Assembly: GCA_030141605.1 (NCBI GenBank)
Contig: JAQGDQ010000002.1
Coordinates: 1,346,501-1,410,500 of the forward strand
From: Tubiluchus corallicola
Lineage: Eukaryota > Priapulida > Priapulimorpha > Priapulimorphida > Tubiluchidae
Direction: 5' to 3'
Length of the DNA: 64,000 bases
Shown: positions 12,301-25,599 of the stretch, one piece after another
Position numbering within the stretch: position 1 is the stretch's first letter
Layout of the letters: the number at the start of each line of letters is the position of its first letter
The notes under the pieces: generated by a model
What the model was told of the DNA's origin: nothing
The model's input: the letters and a program-made list of their open reading frames with translations, nothing else
Databases searched by the model: none
Position numbers and translations under genes: made by a program

Positions 12301-15300
12301 ATATGCTGGTGAGACATTGTAAGTGGATTAGTTTAGTCAAATTAATACATGTCTACTAATCAGTGCATAATTATCTTATTTATGAGAAATTAGAGAATGC
12401 ACAGGACATAAATAACAAATGTAAATGTAATTTATGTTATTTCATCAAAGTAATTTCATTTGGAAAACTTCCGTTGTTTAACACTAACATGATTACCCTT
12501 ATAATTGCAGTTTGAACAACATGTTTCAAGTACTAAATTGCTGAACATTTAGAGAGACTTTCAGTGAGAAGAAGTATCGATTACTTTTAATCACGAATTA
12601 ATTTCTTCGTTATTACAAAAATTAATAGCTTCACAAGTTTACTTAACCATCAGCATTAAAGGTAAAAATTCTAGCTTTCAGAATATTAATAAATCTGTGC
12701 TTTTAACTCTTATTTATTTCTACTCAATGCATAATGGATGTAAAGTATTCATATGATTAAAATGGACTGTGCACAGCAATAAATTTGGGGCTGTTTAATT
12801 GCTATTAAATGTCCAACGGAAAAGTTGATAAAGTACAGTACATTTAATAGGAATTGCTTCACCATAAAAAACACGCTTGTAAGTCTGTAAAAATGGGTAC
12901 AAGCTACAGAATAACATAAATTATGTGATGGCTAAAACAAGTTTTTTCTGCACTAAAAATAATGAAATGTACTCACTTCTGACTATAGCAAAACTGCCAC
13001 CGATTGCTTGCATGCTTGTGGAAACGGAAATACATGTGTACCTAAAGCACAAAAAACTATCTTGTTGTTAATGCACGAAAAGGATAATGAAACACAGTAT
13101 GACAAACAGGAAGGCTGGTCCTAAAAACAAGTAAAAAAAACATAAAAGAAGTCTGATGATAATAAAAGCCATAAAAGAGTCCACACCATATCATCTACAC
13201 TGTCCGACGTCACTGCCTTCACAAATAGTGATAATGATGGTGACAATGACGAAAACAACAACCACAGGCAGTTTTACTAGTAGCCAGGAAACTTCATCAT
13301 GTACATTGTCGTGCCTGGAAGTTCGTCAAAGACAGTTATTTGTGGAATTTACAGAAGTGCAGGGAGGGCCAGATTAAAGTGTGTTGGTGCATAAGCACAC
13401 CCAGCATCTAGTGCTCCGGCTGTCCTCTGTCCCGCGTCACCACTTGCACATTTCACGGCTCAAAGCATTTGTAATACAGATTATGCGATATTATGTATAA
13501 AACAAACTCCATTGCTTTATGTAGGACTTATGCCATTTAAATTCTTTATTGACTTTCAAATGAAATTTTAGTTAAATAAATCTTCTACAAAAAAAGGTAT
13601 GATGCCTGCCAACAGCAACAAAAAAAATAGTCAAATCAAACATTAAGGACAACTTAATAGCTGTGATGTTCTCAGTCAGTAGGTGGCAGCACCTGTGTGT
13701 GTGTGCAAAAAAAGTTGCATTGACTGGCACAGATTTTGGTGTTCAAAACTGCAAGGTTTGCTAATTTCATCTTAAACTGTACATCTTAGAGATAACAACA
13801 ATGAATCAACAGCCTAGTGAAACCTTGCAAAAATATTTTGCACATAGTTGAAACTGTGTGAAATTATAAATACTCTTAGGCCCATCCACTAGTTATCATT
13901 AATGCACGAACATTTTACATGGTTTTGCAAACTACCATTTTGTTGACTCTTGACTTTGTTGAGTACAGGAGCAGACAAAGACATTTTGGCGATACGGGAT
14001 CCTTGTTTGTGGCTAGCCCTCTGGTTTGATGGAATCTGCGATGCGTGGACCACCACAAATGGTTTTGGTGCGGTTCTTTGTTTTGGACGTATGTTCAAGG
14101 ATGGCTGGACCCATGGTACCACGACCCAATGATGCCCATTGATATTGCTGCAGACTAAGAATTCTTCTTTGGCAACTATCCTATCCAATCCAATCCTCCT
14201 ATTAAACCTGGGTTGGGGTTAACCGAATTTCGTTGTATGTAAGTACAGTAGTGATTTGTAGAGTTATCTTGAAATTGCTATTAAATCAATTTTTGCATGT
14301 TTTATAGAAAAAAGCAATGATGTTTGTTTGTCCACCTGTTCATCCTGGTTATTTCTAAACACAAATGATAATGGCACAAAAATAACATCATTTTTAACCA
14401 AACTGCTTTACCCTCGTGAAATTTTGGATAAAAACATATGAAAAGGTTTTATAATCTTTCTTTTTATTATTTTTATTCACATGTGATAAACTTTGGCACG
14501 TTTGGACAAAATAAAAGACAACACTTGTTTCGTATTCCTGGCAAAACTATTTATTCTTTTATATAATACACCACAGAATGTCGCAAATGGTGCCAGAGGT
14601 TGTCACATTTGTTAATGTGCAAACTTTTTTCAAAGTAATTGCAAAAGGGCACCTCTAACCCTTTCACTACATAGTGGCTTTTAACAGGGCTGCACTGCCT
14701 TTTGCACATTTGACAATAACTTTTGGTGGCATGTTACTAAAAGAGAATATTGTAAATAAACAAATAGCCATTTTTTATTAAATGCTGATATTGATTATTA
14801 GTTTCATTTATACACATGCACACACATCCGCGCACACATATATGCCCTCATGCATGCACACATGTGCACACCCACACAAATATTTACATACTTATGTTTA
14901 GAAGCCAATTTACACAGAAGTCCATATTACTATTCCATAATATGCAATTATTTTACAAGAATGCAGAACAAATGACTAAACACGTTTCATCAACTATCAA
15001 CAAGCAATTTTGCGTGAGAACATACTATACAGTACAGTATTATGGAATGCACCTGGCTTCAGATGTTGATTGGCTGGTTAGCATTACTTGTTGCGACGCA
15101 ACCACGATCCCTCGGCTGTTAAACTTTTCTACAATGTTTCTGCTTGGCTGTAGCAGTGAAATAAACAGACCTGGGTAACTGCGCTTAGTGCTGAGCTCGG
15201 GCGGCACTCTGCCGCCTTCCATAGTGAAAGGGTTAAAGATGACAATAAGCTAGCAAAACAACACCACATCACTATAACAGCCAGCAACAGCTTAACAAAA

Positions 15301-18300
15301 ATATGCATAGTATAGTCAGAATGCAATGCAACCGATCAAACAATAGCTATGAGGCAAACAAGTACCATATTTGGTGTTTTTTTGGATTTTTCCCTTACTG
15401 ATACTTTGTCTATTTCCTTACTGGCCTGGGTTGAAAAACAAATCCAATATGGGACCATGGGAGACCAAGATGGTTCACTTGATATACTTGTCACAAATGG
15501 CTTAGTAGTTGCAGAGAAAACTGCATATTACATAAATCCAAATAATAAAAGATATCTAGAGAAATAATAGTATTAGATCATGGTAATTTATAACTAACTG
15601 GTCATTCTTGGTACCAGTTAAAAGTAAATTATTGTCATAGTGTCTGTGTCTTTTGTTTTTGTGTTTAAATTCATTCTAAAATTTTTGTAATCTCACTAAT
15701 CTAAACAAATTTCTACCAGTGGAAGAAACATCGTGTTACCTAGTAATGAAAATTTAAATGCGTGTTTTATGTGTGGCTTGCCATTTTATTGTTAAAAAAT
15801 TTGAATTTTAACTTGAATTTGAATTTAAATAAGTCTAGATAATGCTGTGCCCATACCTGACTGATCTTTAACTTGGTTAGTGTATTAATCGTATCACGTA
15901 AAACAGTGACCTTCGGCAAGCGACCTTGAGAAAAATCTAACATCACAGCTCTGTACTTAGCATGTGGCCAGTCAGTGACCTAAAAACAAAACACTTGCAT
16001 GTAGTCATTCACACTTCACGAAATGAGCTGCATCTGACCCTCATTTTCCTAGGTAAGTTATCATGAGTAAATTCAAACAGCCTAGCCACAGGTTACCTAA
16101 GCATAAAAAAACTACAACTATTTCATTTTCTCCCTCAGTTTATTTAATAACAAGACCCAGATATAATAAACAGAATCTTCATAAACAATCAAAGAACTTT
16201 GATCAGTTAACATAAGATTCTAAACACACACTGCAGAATTGTTTGTGTGTTCCAGTCAATTCCACATAATAATTAGCAGACCATCAATTATTTGCAGCCA
16301 ATAAAGTGACTTTTTGTTTTGTACCTGTATAGGTGAAATACCATTGCCATCTCTTCCACATAACCTTAGCAGTTGTAACACAGTACATGCGGCATAAAAC
16401 ATGCCAGCTTCATCGGCAGCTAAAAGTCGAATCTATATGAATAAAAATTTCAATAATTACAACACCAAAGACATTTTGTTGTTCTCAAAAACTCATTAAT
16501 TAACAACCATAACGCTTTGATAACTAAAAATATAATAGCAATGGCTAATATAAAATGCAATATAACATAGTATGGAACCTGTACAGATTACTTGCATTTA
16601 GTAATGCATTTCAATGCATTAAAACATATCCTGTGCATAAAAATAAAAAATTAAGACAAATTTTTGTAAAATTTAATCCAATAACCAGAAATTCAGAAAA
16701 TACATTGCCGAAAATCAAACTGGTAAAAATTTCATTCTTCATATAAGTCGGTTAAAGCCAACAACAACAACATTTCTTTAATAGCATAAAGCACATACAC
16801 GTGAATAACCTGTACCTGATTTTCTGTCACGGTGAGTCGATAGCTTTCGGAATGCTGCAAAAGTCGCGAATTCACATAACAAATAATACGAGTTCGATTA
16901 TCAGAGAGGTCTGTCGATCTGTGTCCAACTACGTGCACATGATAGTTGGACTGCTCAAAGTCGGCTTCCAATATCCTCCACGTTTTATGAATTATTCGAA
17001 CAGAATCTTAAAAACACAAGTGGAAAACGAAAAGCTCAGACAACACAAAAGTGATAACTAATTTTACAAGAGCATCAAGTAGCTAAAATAAATTCACAGA
17101 TTTCTGTATACAACTATACGTAATTTAAAAAAAAACAACAGCCAGAACACAAAAATATTATCACAAGCTACTTACCACTATCAAGACCAGCAGAAATAAA
17201 AACGGCCAAATGTTGAGTCGGCCATAATGGCTGACAACTCCGCTGGATAATGGACTGTGGTTGAGGCCATAGTTGATTTAACCTAGTATCTGTCACCAAA
17301 GGGATCGGAGGAAGAATGCCGGAAGCAGCATTGGATAACTCCAGTTCTCCACGTGACTTTAAGAAAAGTGAAAAAATTTTAAGTAATGATTTTCATGAAC
17401 AATTTTTGATTGCATTAATTTTTTTTCATAGTTATAGTGCTTGGCAAAATTCCATTAGCAACGAAATTCAGAGATACTGTGTAAATAAGGAGATTCAAAT
17501 TAATGTATGAGATATCTGCATGCATCTATATAACACGATGTGCTACTGCGTGGCACACATGCTCTTTCCATTATCTTTTCAATAATATATAATTGAATGT
17601 ATGTATGACATTGTATGTGTATTTGTAGTCTGGAGATCAGTTTAGTAAAAACTGGGTAAATATTTTTTAGACTAACTTGTACAAAAGTAAGTGTGTAACT
17701 GCTTCTGAATATTAATTCACCAAGGGTTAGCTAAGAACTCAATTTATCTAGTAAACATACTTACATTTTCTATAAAACCATTTGGATGATTCAGAGCATT
17801 ATAGATGTGACCATTTGACAAAGATGTTGCAGACAATGCATTATGCGGCTCATTGAAATCACTTTCAAATCGATTTCTCTTAGGTGATTCATTCGCACCT
17901 AGAGACGAAATTTAAAATTGAAGTATGCACACAAGAACATTGTCCTTAAGGGCAACTCTACTTAAATTTAACAGGTAGCTCAGGTATGATACTTCTGCAC
18001 AGTTCTAATCAATTATGAAATTTATTTTGTGAATATTTAGAACAGTTAATGTCTGGGTTAAAGCAAATACCATCCAAATCAGATATGCTCGCATGTTTAA
18101 AATCACAACCGCCATTGATTGATAATGAATCCACTGAATGAAGAAGAGTTACAAGATCTGTCGCCTGAAGTTCATCTGCTAAATCTTTTGCAGTCTTGCC
18201 AGCAAATTTTCTATATGAAATAAAAATAAATATCGCATATAATTCTATGATTCAGCACTTTCATTTAATGGACAGACATAGCACATTAGATTTTATTTAC

Positions 18301-21026
18301 TCATAATCTAATTTTCTCAGATAGGAGAATCTATTTTTAAATAAGTTTCTGTACCCTGAATGAGCAGCTAAGTTCGCATCTGCACCATGGCGCAAAAGTT
18401 CCGCAACAATAGAACTCACTCCCCGGAGTACCGCATCATGAAGTGGAGTAGCTCCTTCCGAATTAGTAGCATTCACATGAGCATTGCGGGCTAAAAAAAG
18501 CAGTCTTAGCATGGGTGACTGTTACAATAAAAAAAATTCAGGGTCACTTAAAGTGTAGGAAATTCAGGTTTTTCTTTACTACAGAAGTCAACAGACATAC
18601 AACAACTAATACTCACAGTGTTTTTATACAGCCTTATCAATTTGCAAGACTTAATCAAATGAAACTTTTATTAAAAGTAAATAATGAAAATGTGAATTTG
18701 TGTCCTTAAGTAACACTCAGACTAAGCTAACCTGAATAGTTTTAATGCTTAATAGAGACCAATAGATAGCTAGTCACAGAATAGTTCAAATTAGGCAGCT
18801 AATCATAGTAATACACACATGCTAAACAGATATTCACCATATTCAGTAAACCAAATGTAGCACTTAATTTACAAGTTTATTTATTTGTCATGAAGTCGTC
18901 ATTGCGAAAGTAAATGTCTAGTGATATAGAGTACAAAATGTTGTGAAATGTGAAGAACATTCGTACAAAAACTTACTACAAAGACACTCTATAATGTCTC
19001 TATCTCCAAAACTTGCTGCCCAATGGAGAGGTGTGTTCCTCTTTTGTTTACAGTCACTCAAGTTGACATTAACACCAGCAGCAAGTAGTTGACAAACTTT
19101 GCCTTCACTGAAAAAAACAGTAATAAACAAACTCTAAAAAACTTATAACTCTTATATTTGCCATTTTCACAATTTTTTTAAGCCAGCACATACCGGCCTT
19201 CCTAGACTCAAGGCTCATTCATATGAACACTCACTTGCACTGTGCAGTTGCTTGGAGAAGCTCTTCATTGAAGACTTGCCTGACTTTCTCCGTAGCTGCT
19301 AGATCAAATGCTGTCTGTCCATCCTGGTTGTGAATGCCTGGATCAGCACCAGCAGCCAACAAAATTCTTACTGCATCTGGTTTGCCCAACTATTTGAAAA
19401 AATTGAGGAAATCAAACCAAGCACAGAAAAATTGATATTGAGGATGTAGATGTGAAAATAACATGCAACAATACTAAACCACAGCAGTTTAGTTAACAAA
19501 CTGGAGTACAAGACAAGAGCATTAGGTTTTTGCTAATTAAAAAAATTACTGGTGAGTGCATTATTACAGAATATTACACTACAACAAAACTAATGCCTGC
19601 CTTCCACAACAAAAAAACCAGTGTTTTGAGGTCACACTAACTTGACTCTGCCTGACTAGGTCAACATGTAAAGGCTAACAGGTAAGTTGGTTTTACATCT
19701 AAAAAACAGGAACACAGTGCCATTTAAAGTATTGCTTTTATTAGTTAAATAATAAAAAATTGTCATCTAACTTCATTTTTGGCTTACCTAGAAAGTCAGA
19801 AGACAATGAAGTTCTGTAAGCATTATGAATATAATTTATGTTTTATTTTGCATTACTTGACAAAAAGAGGGCATCGCAAATTGAGTGTAAAACAAATTGA
19901 TCACTGCATCAAAATCTGTACAAGTCACACAAGTGACAGGCGTTACTTTTATTAAAATTTCTTTATAAAAAAAGGAGCTTGCCTTAAAGCGAGGACCATT
20001 ACAAATCCGATTCATAAGAACTTCTAAAAGCTTTTTCACTGCTGGACAGTCCTTAATAAATTATATTTTATAAAATTTTTAACACAAGGTATTCTTATTC
20101 AAGTTAATTGTGACAAATTTTTTACCTACAAAATGCTTTCAAGAATTGTGTAAAACTACAATATAACATTATAAACATTAATAAAAAAGCTTTGTGGTGG
20201 GGGCCAATAATTCATTACTGTATTGAAACATTTGATTTCAGGCAAAAATTTTTATTGAAAATAATGTCACACAGTAGTTAGATCCTACCAGCTTTGATCC
20301 AGATTACAATTTAACCATAAAATTAAATTTTTAGTAACATCTAATGTCAGAAAATTCTCAGAAATAATTTAAATTCAAAACAAATCCACATCAAAAATAC
20401 AAACCGAAGATGCTAAATGTAGAAGAGTTCCATTTCCTGTGCACAAATCACTCAAAAGACGTTTTAGTGTAACAGCACCTGCTTCAACTATGTCACCTAG
20501 AAAATGCTATTTCACTGCTACAGTCAGAAAGCACAGATTATGTTGTGCAATGCAATAATTTGATTATTTATTTCAAGTACCGTGCCTTCTACTTTATTTA
20601 AAAGCCAGTTAACTTTAGCTTTACCTGAACACACTCAGCTAAAAAAAATTTATGTTTATAGAAGAATAAATGTAATGAAACCATAAATAAAACATACTAG
20701 GCCGTAATGATTGTGGCCTAGGATTTAGGATTATGTGCTTAATATTGTGAGTGATGTGCCCCATATTTGGATCTTCAGAAAACCTTACAAATTGCCCTGC
20801 CTGGCAAGCAGATCCACCCACCCATAGGAAAACTAAATTTAGATTTACATTTGGTATGGCAGAATGCCCATTCCAGTAATTTTCAGATTTGCGCAGTAAG
20901 TAGTAGAGAGTATCCTATTTCTGGGCCTGAAAAACCCTAAAATGGGTAGTTCTGGCAATTGGTCATCTGTACAAAAAAAACAATATCAGATTTGCTTTCA
21001 GAAATATAAAGTGTATTTTATGTTTC

Positions 21027-21068
<42 letters not shown>

Positions 21069-22186
21069 CATATATAGTCAATAATGATCCCGTTTGATGA
21101 TCCCATAAATAATGATAACGTTTCCATGATTTGGACGTATTCCAAAATGCCCTTAATGGCCTAGAAAAAATGGGCACCCACCTTTCAACAAAAAAATAAA
21201 TTCTAGCACATAAATCCCAAAGAAGCCAAAAATCTGATGTAAGGAACTATACTAATAAATACTAAATAATTATAATTTATTATTCTTAGTTGTGACTCTT
21301 CTTTTAAATCAGTGGTGTGCAAATTGCGGCCTGCGGGCCACTTGTGGCCCGCCGAGAGAATTTGTGCGGCCCGCGAAGAGATTTGTCAACCTAATGAAAG
21401 TGCGGCCCAGGCGATTAATTGAGTGCATCCAGCTGAAGTCCGTGCTACGATTCCAAAGATAGTGCGTGTAGTTTTTTCTACTAAATCGGATGCCATTAAC
21501 CCTTACAAGACGGTTGTAGCTTAATAACACTGTACTACACAGACTGTGTGATACACATTACTAATATGCATTGTAATGAAATTACCACTATCTGTCGTGA
21601 AAGTAGAAATATATGGTTTGTAATATAAATTTTAATAACTTCTAAAATAGTTTCTTGAGTGTAGTAGTAATGATGTACGCAGGTCGGATGCAAAAAAATC
21701 GTTATTAGGCCTTTCTGTACTTGGCTCCTTGATCAAACATTCTGTGGCCCACAGGAATTGTGGGAAAGTTTAATGTGGCCCGGCTAGTCAGACAATTTGC
21801 ACACCCCTGTTTTAAATAAATGTGTACTAACCAGTAAAGGGATTTAACTATTTCAATATCAGAGCTATTGCATAAAAATATAAATTGTTCATCTATTGTC
21901 AGGTTTACAAAATGAAGACATATATTAGTTTGAAACTCCAATGCTGCTATGTTTAATACAGTAGCCCTCATTTACCTTAATATTTACTATAACATTTACC
22001 ATGCTCATATTCCTATCAATGACGAGAACTACTCATTTCTGCTGAAATCAACGAAAATGAATAAGACCTAGGCTTATGTCAATAAATAAACTTACATGTT
22101 TCACAAGCAGACAATATTGATCTTACAATATCAGTTCTGTCTGATTCCAAAGCAGCAATTAGACTTTCTTGAGCTTCTTTCAACAT
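6310..22186 (-). CDS. ankyrin-repeat/GH20 hexosaminidase-like protein, predicted inactive
   Basis: Twenty exons join in frame from ATG at 22186 (TAA directly upstream) to TAA at 6310, giving 918 residues: 22186-22096, 20496-20405, 20051-19983, 19389-19235, 19107-18977, 18490-18355, 18210-18071, 17898-17765, 17356-17176, 17006-16816, 16432-16325, 15979-15857, 13041-12977, 12254-12108, 10794-10602, 10209-10121, 9520-9334, 8640-8398, 7406-7282, 6466-6310. Residues 1-250 are ankyrin repeats (for example NTPLHWAASFGD and GATPLHDAVLRG). Residues 330-440 resemble the GH20 N-terminal domain and 440-750 the GH20 barrel (DEAGMFYA, YRAVMLDFSQGR, SFAVCAGTAAWNS, DWAGTGH). No signal peptide is seen, so a cytosolic or nuclear place is inferred. 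At the motif where active GH20 enzymes have Asp-Glu after HxG, this protein has HLGPR (residues 591-595), which argues against hydrolysis. The intron after exon 3 has a GC donor. I do not recognise a characterised orthologue. Confidence 0.88.
7137..7165. repeat. (ATG)n microsatellite
   Basis: About nine ATG/GAT units in the last intron of the ankyrin-GH20 gene, continuing as imperfect GATAA units. Confidence 0.9.
13880..14200 (-). other. unexplained open frame in an intron
   Basis: A segment less AT-rich than its surroundings in the 2.8-kb intron between exons 12 and 13 of the ankyrin-GH20 gene. The minus strand is open for about 100 codons (14188-13889). I recognise no domain. The reading frame does not connect in phase to the host gene. 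It could be a piece of an old retroelement or chance. Confidence 0.25.
14659..15232. mobile_element. piggyBac-like MITE
   Basis: The ends are inverted copies of CCCTTTCACTA. The right end is followed by TTAA and the left preceded by CTAA, consistent with a TTAA target with one mutation. About 574 bp, no transposase frame. TTAA targets and CCC ends are typical of piggyBac elements; assignment rests on the ends only. It sits in an intron of the ankyrin-GH20 gene. Confidence 0.55.
14811..14876. repeat. CA-rich imperfect microsatellite
   Basis: Degenerate CA/TGCA run inside the piggyBac-like MITE. Confidence 0.75.
21029..21064. repeat. (AT)n microsatellite
   Basis: About 17 AT units in intron 1 of the ankyrin-GH20 gene. 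Confidence 0.95.
21310..21809. mobile_element. non-autonomous hAT transposon with intact target duplication
   Basis: A 500-bp element with inverted ends: CAGTGGTGTGCAAATTG on the left and the complement of CAGGGGTGTGCAAATTG on the right. It is flanked on both sides by the 8-bp direct repeat TTTTAAAT (21302-21309 and 21810-21817). The ends, GGCCC-rich subterminal blocks and 8-bp duplication are hAT hallmarks. No transposase is encoded. It lies in the first intron of the ankyrin-GH20 gene and interrupts nothing coding. Confidence 0.88.
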
Positions 22187-25120
22187 TTAAGCAACACGTG
22201 TTGACATATGATCTTTCAAACGAAGTGAGGGAAAATGAAATCAACTAAAAGAAATTTTATCACACAATTAAAATAACACTATAACAAAAATGTTTTTCTG
22301 GGTAAATATGCCATTTATTACAATAGTTTACCCAATCTAAATAAATACTTTTATAACTAACAATATTCTTATTGAGGAGCGTGGCATTTAGGTCATTATA
22401 GCTAGAATTTTGGCTTATTAATACCAATAATATTAATCAAAATCATAAATTTGGGTTACGCCAGATACTGAAAGTAGCTGTTAGTTGTCTCTTAGTTATC
22501 AGCATATCAAATAAATATCAGCACATCAGATAAATTTGAGCATAACTGGGAGAGGTTAATTTTTGTCGCTGCAGCAGGACTGGCAAAGGAATGCTTTGTT
22601 TTCACTTCAACTGATGCAAATCCCTTACAGCAGCTACTATTTTTAACAACCCATTTAACTCAATATTAATAACCATTAAATAATAAAGCAAATTATTTAA
22701 CTTGCAGGCTTAACAGCGTACATAACTTAGCTAGAGCTCTCAGTGAATGGAAGTAGACAGCAATGCCACAGTATGGATCTAAAATTGTTGGCACATTTGC
22801 AGTTTAAGTAATTTTCAGCAGATTCATCACATAAAATTTATTAAACGCACACTAAAAATAATGGGAACCTTGCAAACTACCTAGCTATAAATTATCAACA
22901 TTTATTTTTTATAAAGGCAATATTACTTGGGAGAAACAATTCCAAATAAAACATTACTGATAAGTAATTACAGTCAAAAGGCTTAATATACTAACTTGGT
23001 CCTAATCTGTAGATAAATTGGAAAGTTGAAATAATGGGAGAGTCAAAGCTTTACACATCTAAATTTTGCCTACATTATGGTAATGATAATCATAATGATA
23101 TCTGCGGATGGAGATGCAGTGAAGCTGTTAACACGCAAAAGTGCAAAAGTGACAAATTAACTGATCAACTAGTACCTATAAAATCTATACTGATACCTAT
23201 GCTGATATAAAGTTGTCAAGTCGCCATGCTAGCTGAACATCCGAATTTAAAACGATGTTTTTCTAGTGATGAGGGGATCTTAAGCCGGCGCACTTGGTTG
23301 TGACAAATGATCGATCATACTCATGATCGGCCTCAATTTACAAGCAGGGCAGGTTTTTAGGTCACCGTAGCTATTACCTGAACATCTTAACTGTTTCTTA
23401 TCTATTAAGCAAATACTGTTAAACAAAATTAGAAATTAATAGAAAATTCGCATAGGCGATCATAGCCCTTTCAAACATCGAAAACTGAAAAAAATTGATG
23501 GCGGTAAATAATTGCACAGTAAAATACTGCTAATTTTGGTCTCCAGTGTAAATAAAAAGGCTACAGCAGGAACCTTACTTTGACAGCAAGGCTACTAAAC
23601 CTATGTTACTTATTAAGGCTAAGACAGTTAACCGTTTAACCATTACTTAAAGCCAAGTTTTCTACATATCCGTAGAATGTAACCTTTTCTGAGGTTAGTA
23701 CGCAGTTAGCAATGTCCCGCTTACATAAAATTGTACTATTTACAGTACAACATTTTTTCAATTAATCTAATTGCCTAAGAAGCATCTAAACGGTAAATTA
23801 CAGAAAGTTTTCACTCGTGTATGTTACGAGGATGCCGCCATATTGGACATTTTTGCTGGCACATGGTCGATTTGAACTGCATCGCACTGTTATATGCATG
23901 ATGTCATTGGGAACGGTTAAATGGTTAACCGACCGCAATTAATAATGTTTAAATGTTTAAGCCTAACCCTCTCGACCCGATTAGTTATCTATCAAGAATA
24001 ACATTTAAACTTGGGCTGTTCTGATCATTTAGCGACCTTCCTTTTGTTCATGTCTGCTACGCAACGCCTGTTTACTTTGCTCAGATCATGACCTTATTTA
24101 ACATTCGGACTGACTGCCCGATAAGTACTTCTACAACTATAGCTCATTATTTTAATGTTTGGTCATATGCACAGTGCACGTACTGCAGATGGTCCAGTAA
24201 AGTAACACCGCTGAACACTATTGTGCATGTACAGTTGTTTACTATGGATACGGGTGAGAAAAGATCAGGCTTCATTGTCAGCTCAGTAAGCAGGAGCTTC
24301 AAACAAATTAACAGCAATATGGCCATTATTTTAATTCTGTAAATACAGAAAAACTATAACAGTGCAGTGCAAATGTGTGCAGGGAAAAAGCTGTTATGTA
24401 CATCTAAAAATTCTTAAGAGTCTGTGAATTTTGCTAGAAAATGGTAAACTGAATTAGCTTAATGACAAACTTAGGTGCACTGTAGAAGCAATGATCTGAT
24501 TTCATTAAAATGTCAACAGCCCAAACACATGCATACTTTTCACTAAAGCGTCACTCAAACTAACACGCAAAGGTAATAGTAATCACTAAGGGATTACCCT
24601 TGCCAATTTAAGTAATCAGTAATGAGTAATTTGGTACCATTGTTTTTCCGAAGCAATTAGTAACCACGATAGATTACTTTTCAAAAGTCCGGGACCAACC
24701 ATTGCTCACTTTGTACTTCTTGCCATTATACAGTGGTACTTTACTACATGTACGATGCAATGTATCGAGAGACAGCACATGGTAAGGTAGCAGGTAATGA
24801 GGCGGCATATGCGACGCATGGCAAAGAAAGTACATGGGAATGTCTCGAGCAAGGGAGAACGTCCCACAGGATGTATAACAATTTTTCTTAATATACCATT
24901 AAAAATTGTAACAATACCCTCAAAATAGCTACAACGCTCAGTCAATTAAAGTGCACACAAATACATATGCCTTCTGGATCATTTGCTACACCCTTAAAGC
25001 AATAAAAGAGAAAGAGTATTATTATTCCACCTATTTAAAACTAAGCAACCACAACATTCTTCAAGGTCTCATTCCATTTATTGTAGACATTGAGGCATTA
25101 ACATTTAATAAAGTATTCTA
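22187..25120. other. upstream region of the ankyrin-GH20 gene
   Basis: No coding exon recognised. It must hold the promoter and any 5' untranslated exon of the minus-strand gene starting at 22186. The part around 23.2-24.3 kb has more CpG and is the better promoter candidate. AT-rich unique sequence otherwise. Confidence 0.45.
23834..23846 (-). promoter_or_regulatory. YY1-like site
   Basis: The minus strand reads CCAATATGGCGGC, which contains an exact AANATGGCGGC core. In animals such sites often lie at or just downstream of transcription starts. It is 1.65 kb upstream of the ATG of the ankyrin-GH20 gene, so it would need a non-coding first exon. Motif match only. Confidence 0.3.
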
Positions 25121-25124
25121 ACCA

Positions 25125-25575
25125 CTCCTATCTGCAGCTAATTAACAGCGTAAATTCTTCTACTCCTAAAGAAAGATTTCGTTGAAGTAGCTGAACAGCT
25201 TATTTGTCTTAGCTATCCAAGTTGTTTTTGGTTTGCCGGGTAGTTTTTTGCAAGGTTTTAAGGCTTCCTTTAAAATCGATTCTTACTGGTACTTCACTTG
25301 GTAAGCTTAGGTGTTCTAAACACCTTAATCTTCGGATCCTGACTTTTGAACTCCAAGGAATTTGCTTCTAGTGTATAGATTATCATTTTTGATTATATAT
25401 GGCCATCTTATCTTTAGAACTTTCCTTACACGACTTCTACGAAATGCATCAAATAACCACAACACGTCAACAAACTGTTTGCACTTTGCAAAGTTTGCAG
25501 CATTTCCTGACAGAAATCTTATACACCTGCCGACCAGGAAAATTAATTCGTTAGTTTTTAGTGTGTGCACCGATT
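25125..25575 (-). mobile_element. LINE 3'-end fragment
   Basis: The minus strand encodes pieces of the C-terminal region that follows the reverse transcriptase in LINE ORF2 proteins: FRRSRVRKVLKIRWP, then KEALKPCKKLPGKPKTTW, with stops and frame changes between. Dead fragment. It lies head to head with a related plus-strand fragment that starts near 25600. Confidence 0.65.
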
Positions 25576-25599
25576 ACGACTTCAACTTAAATAAAGGCA

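Noticed and set aside
24540-24690. Runs of AGTAATCAGTAATGAGTAAT and related inverted pieces resembling hAT ends
   Set aside because: No clear pair of termini or target duplication could be set; left out as too weak.
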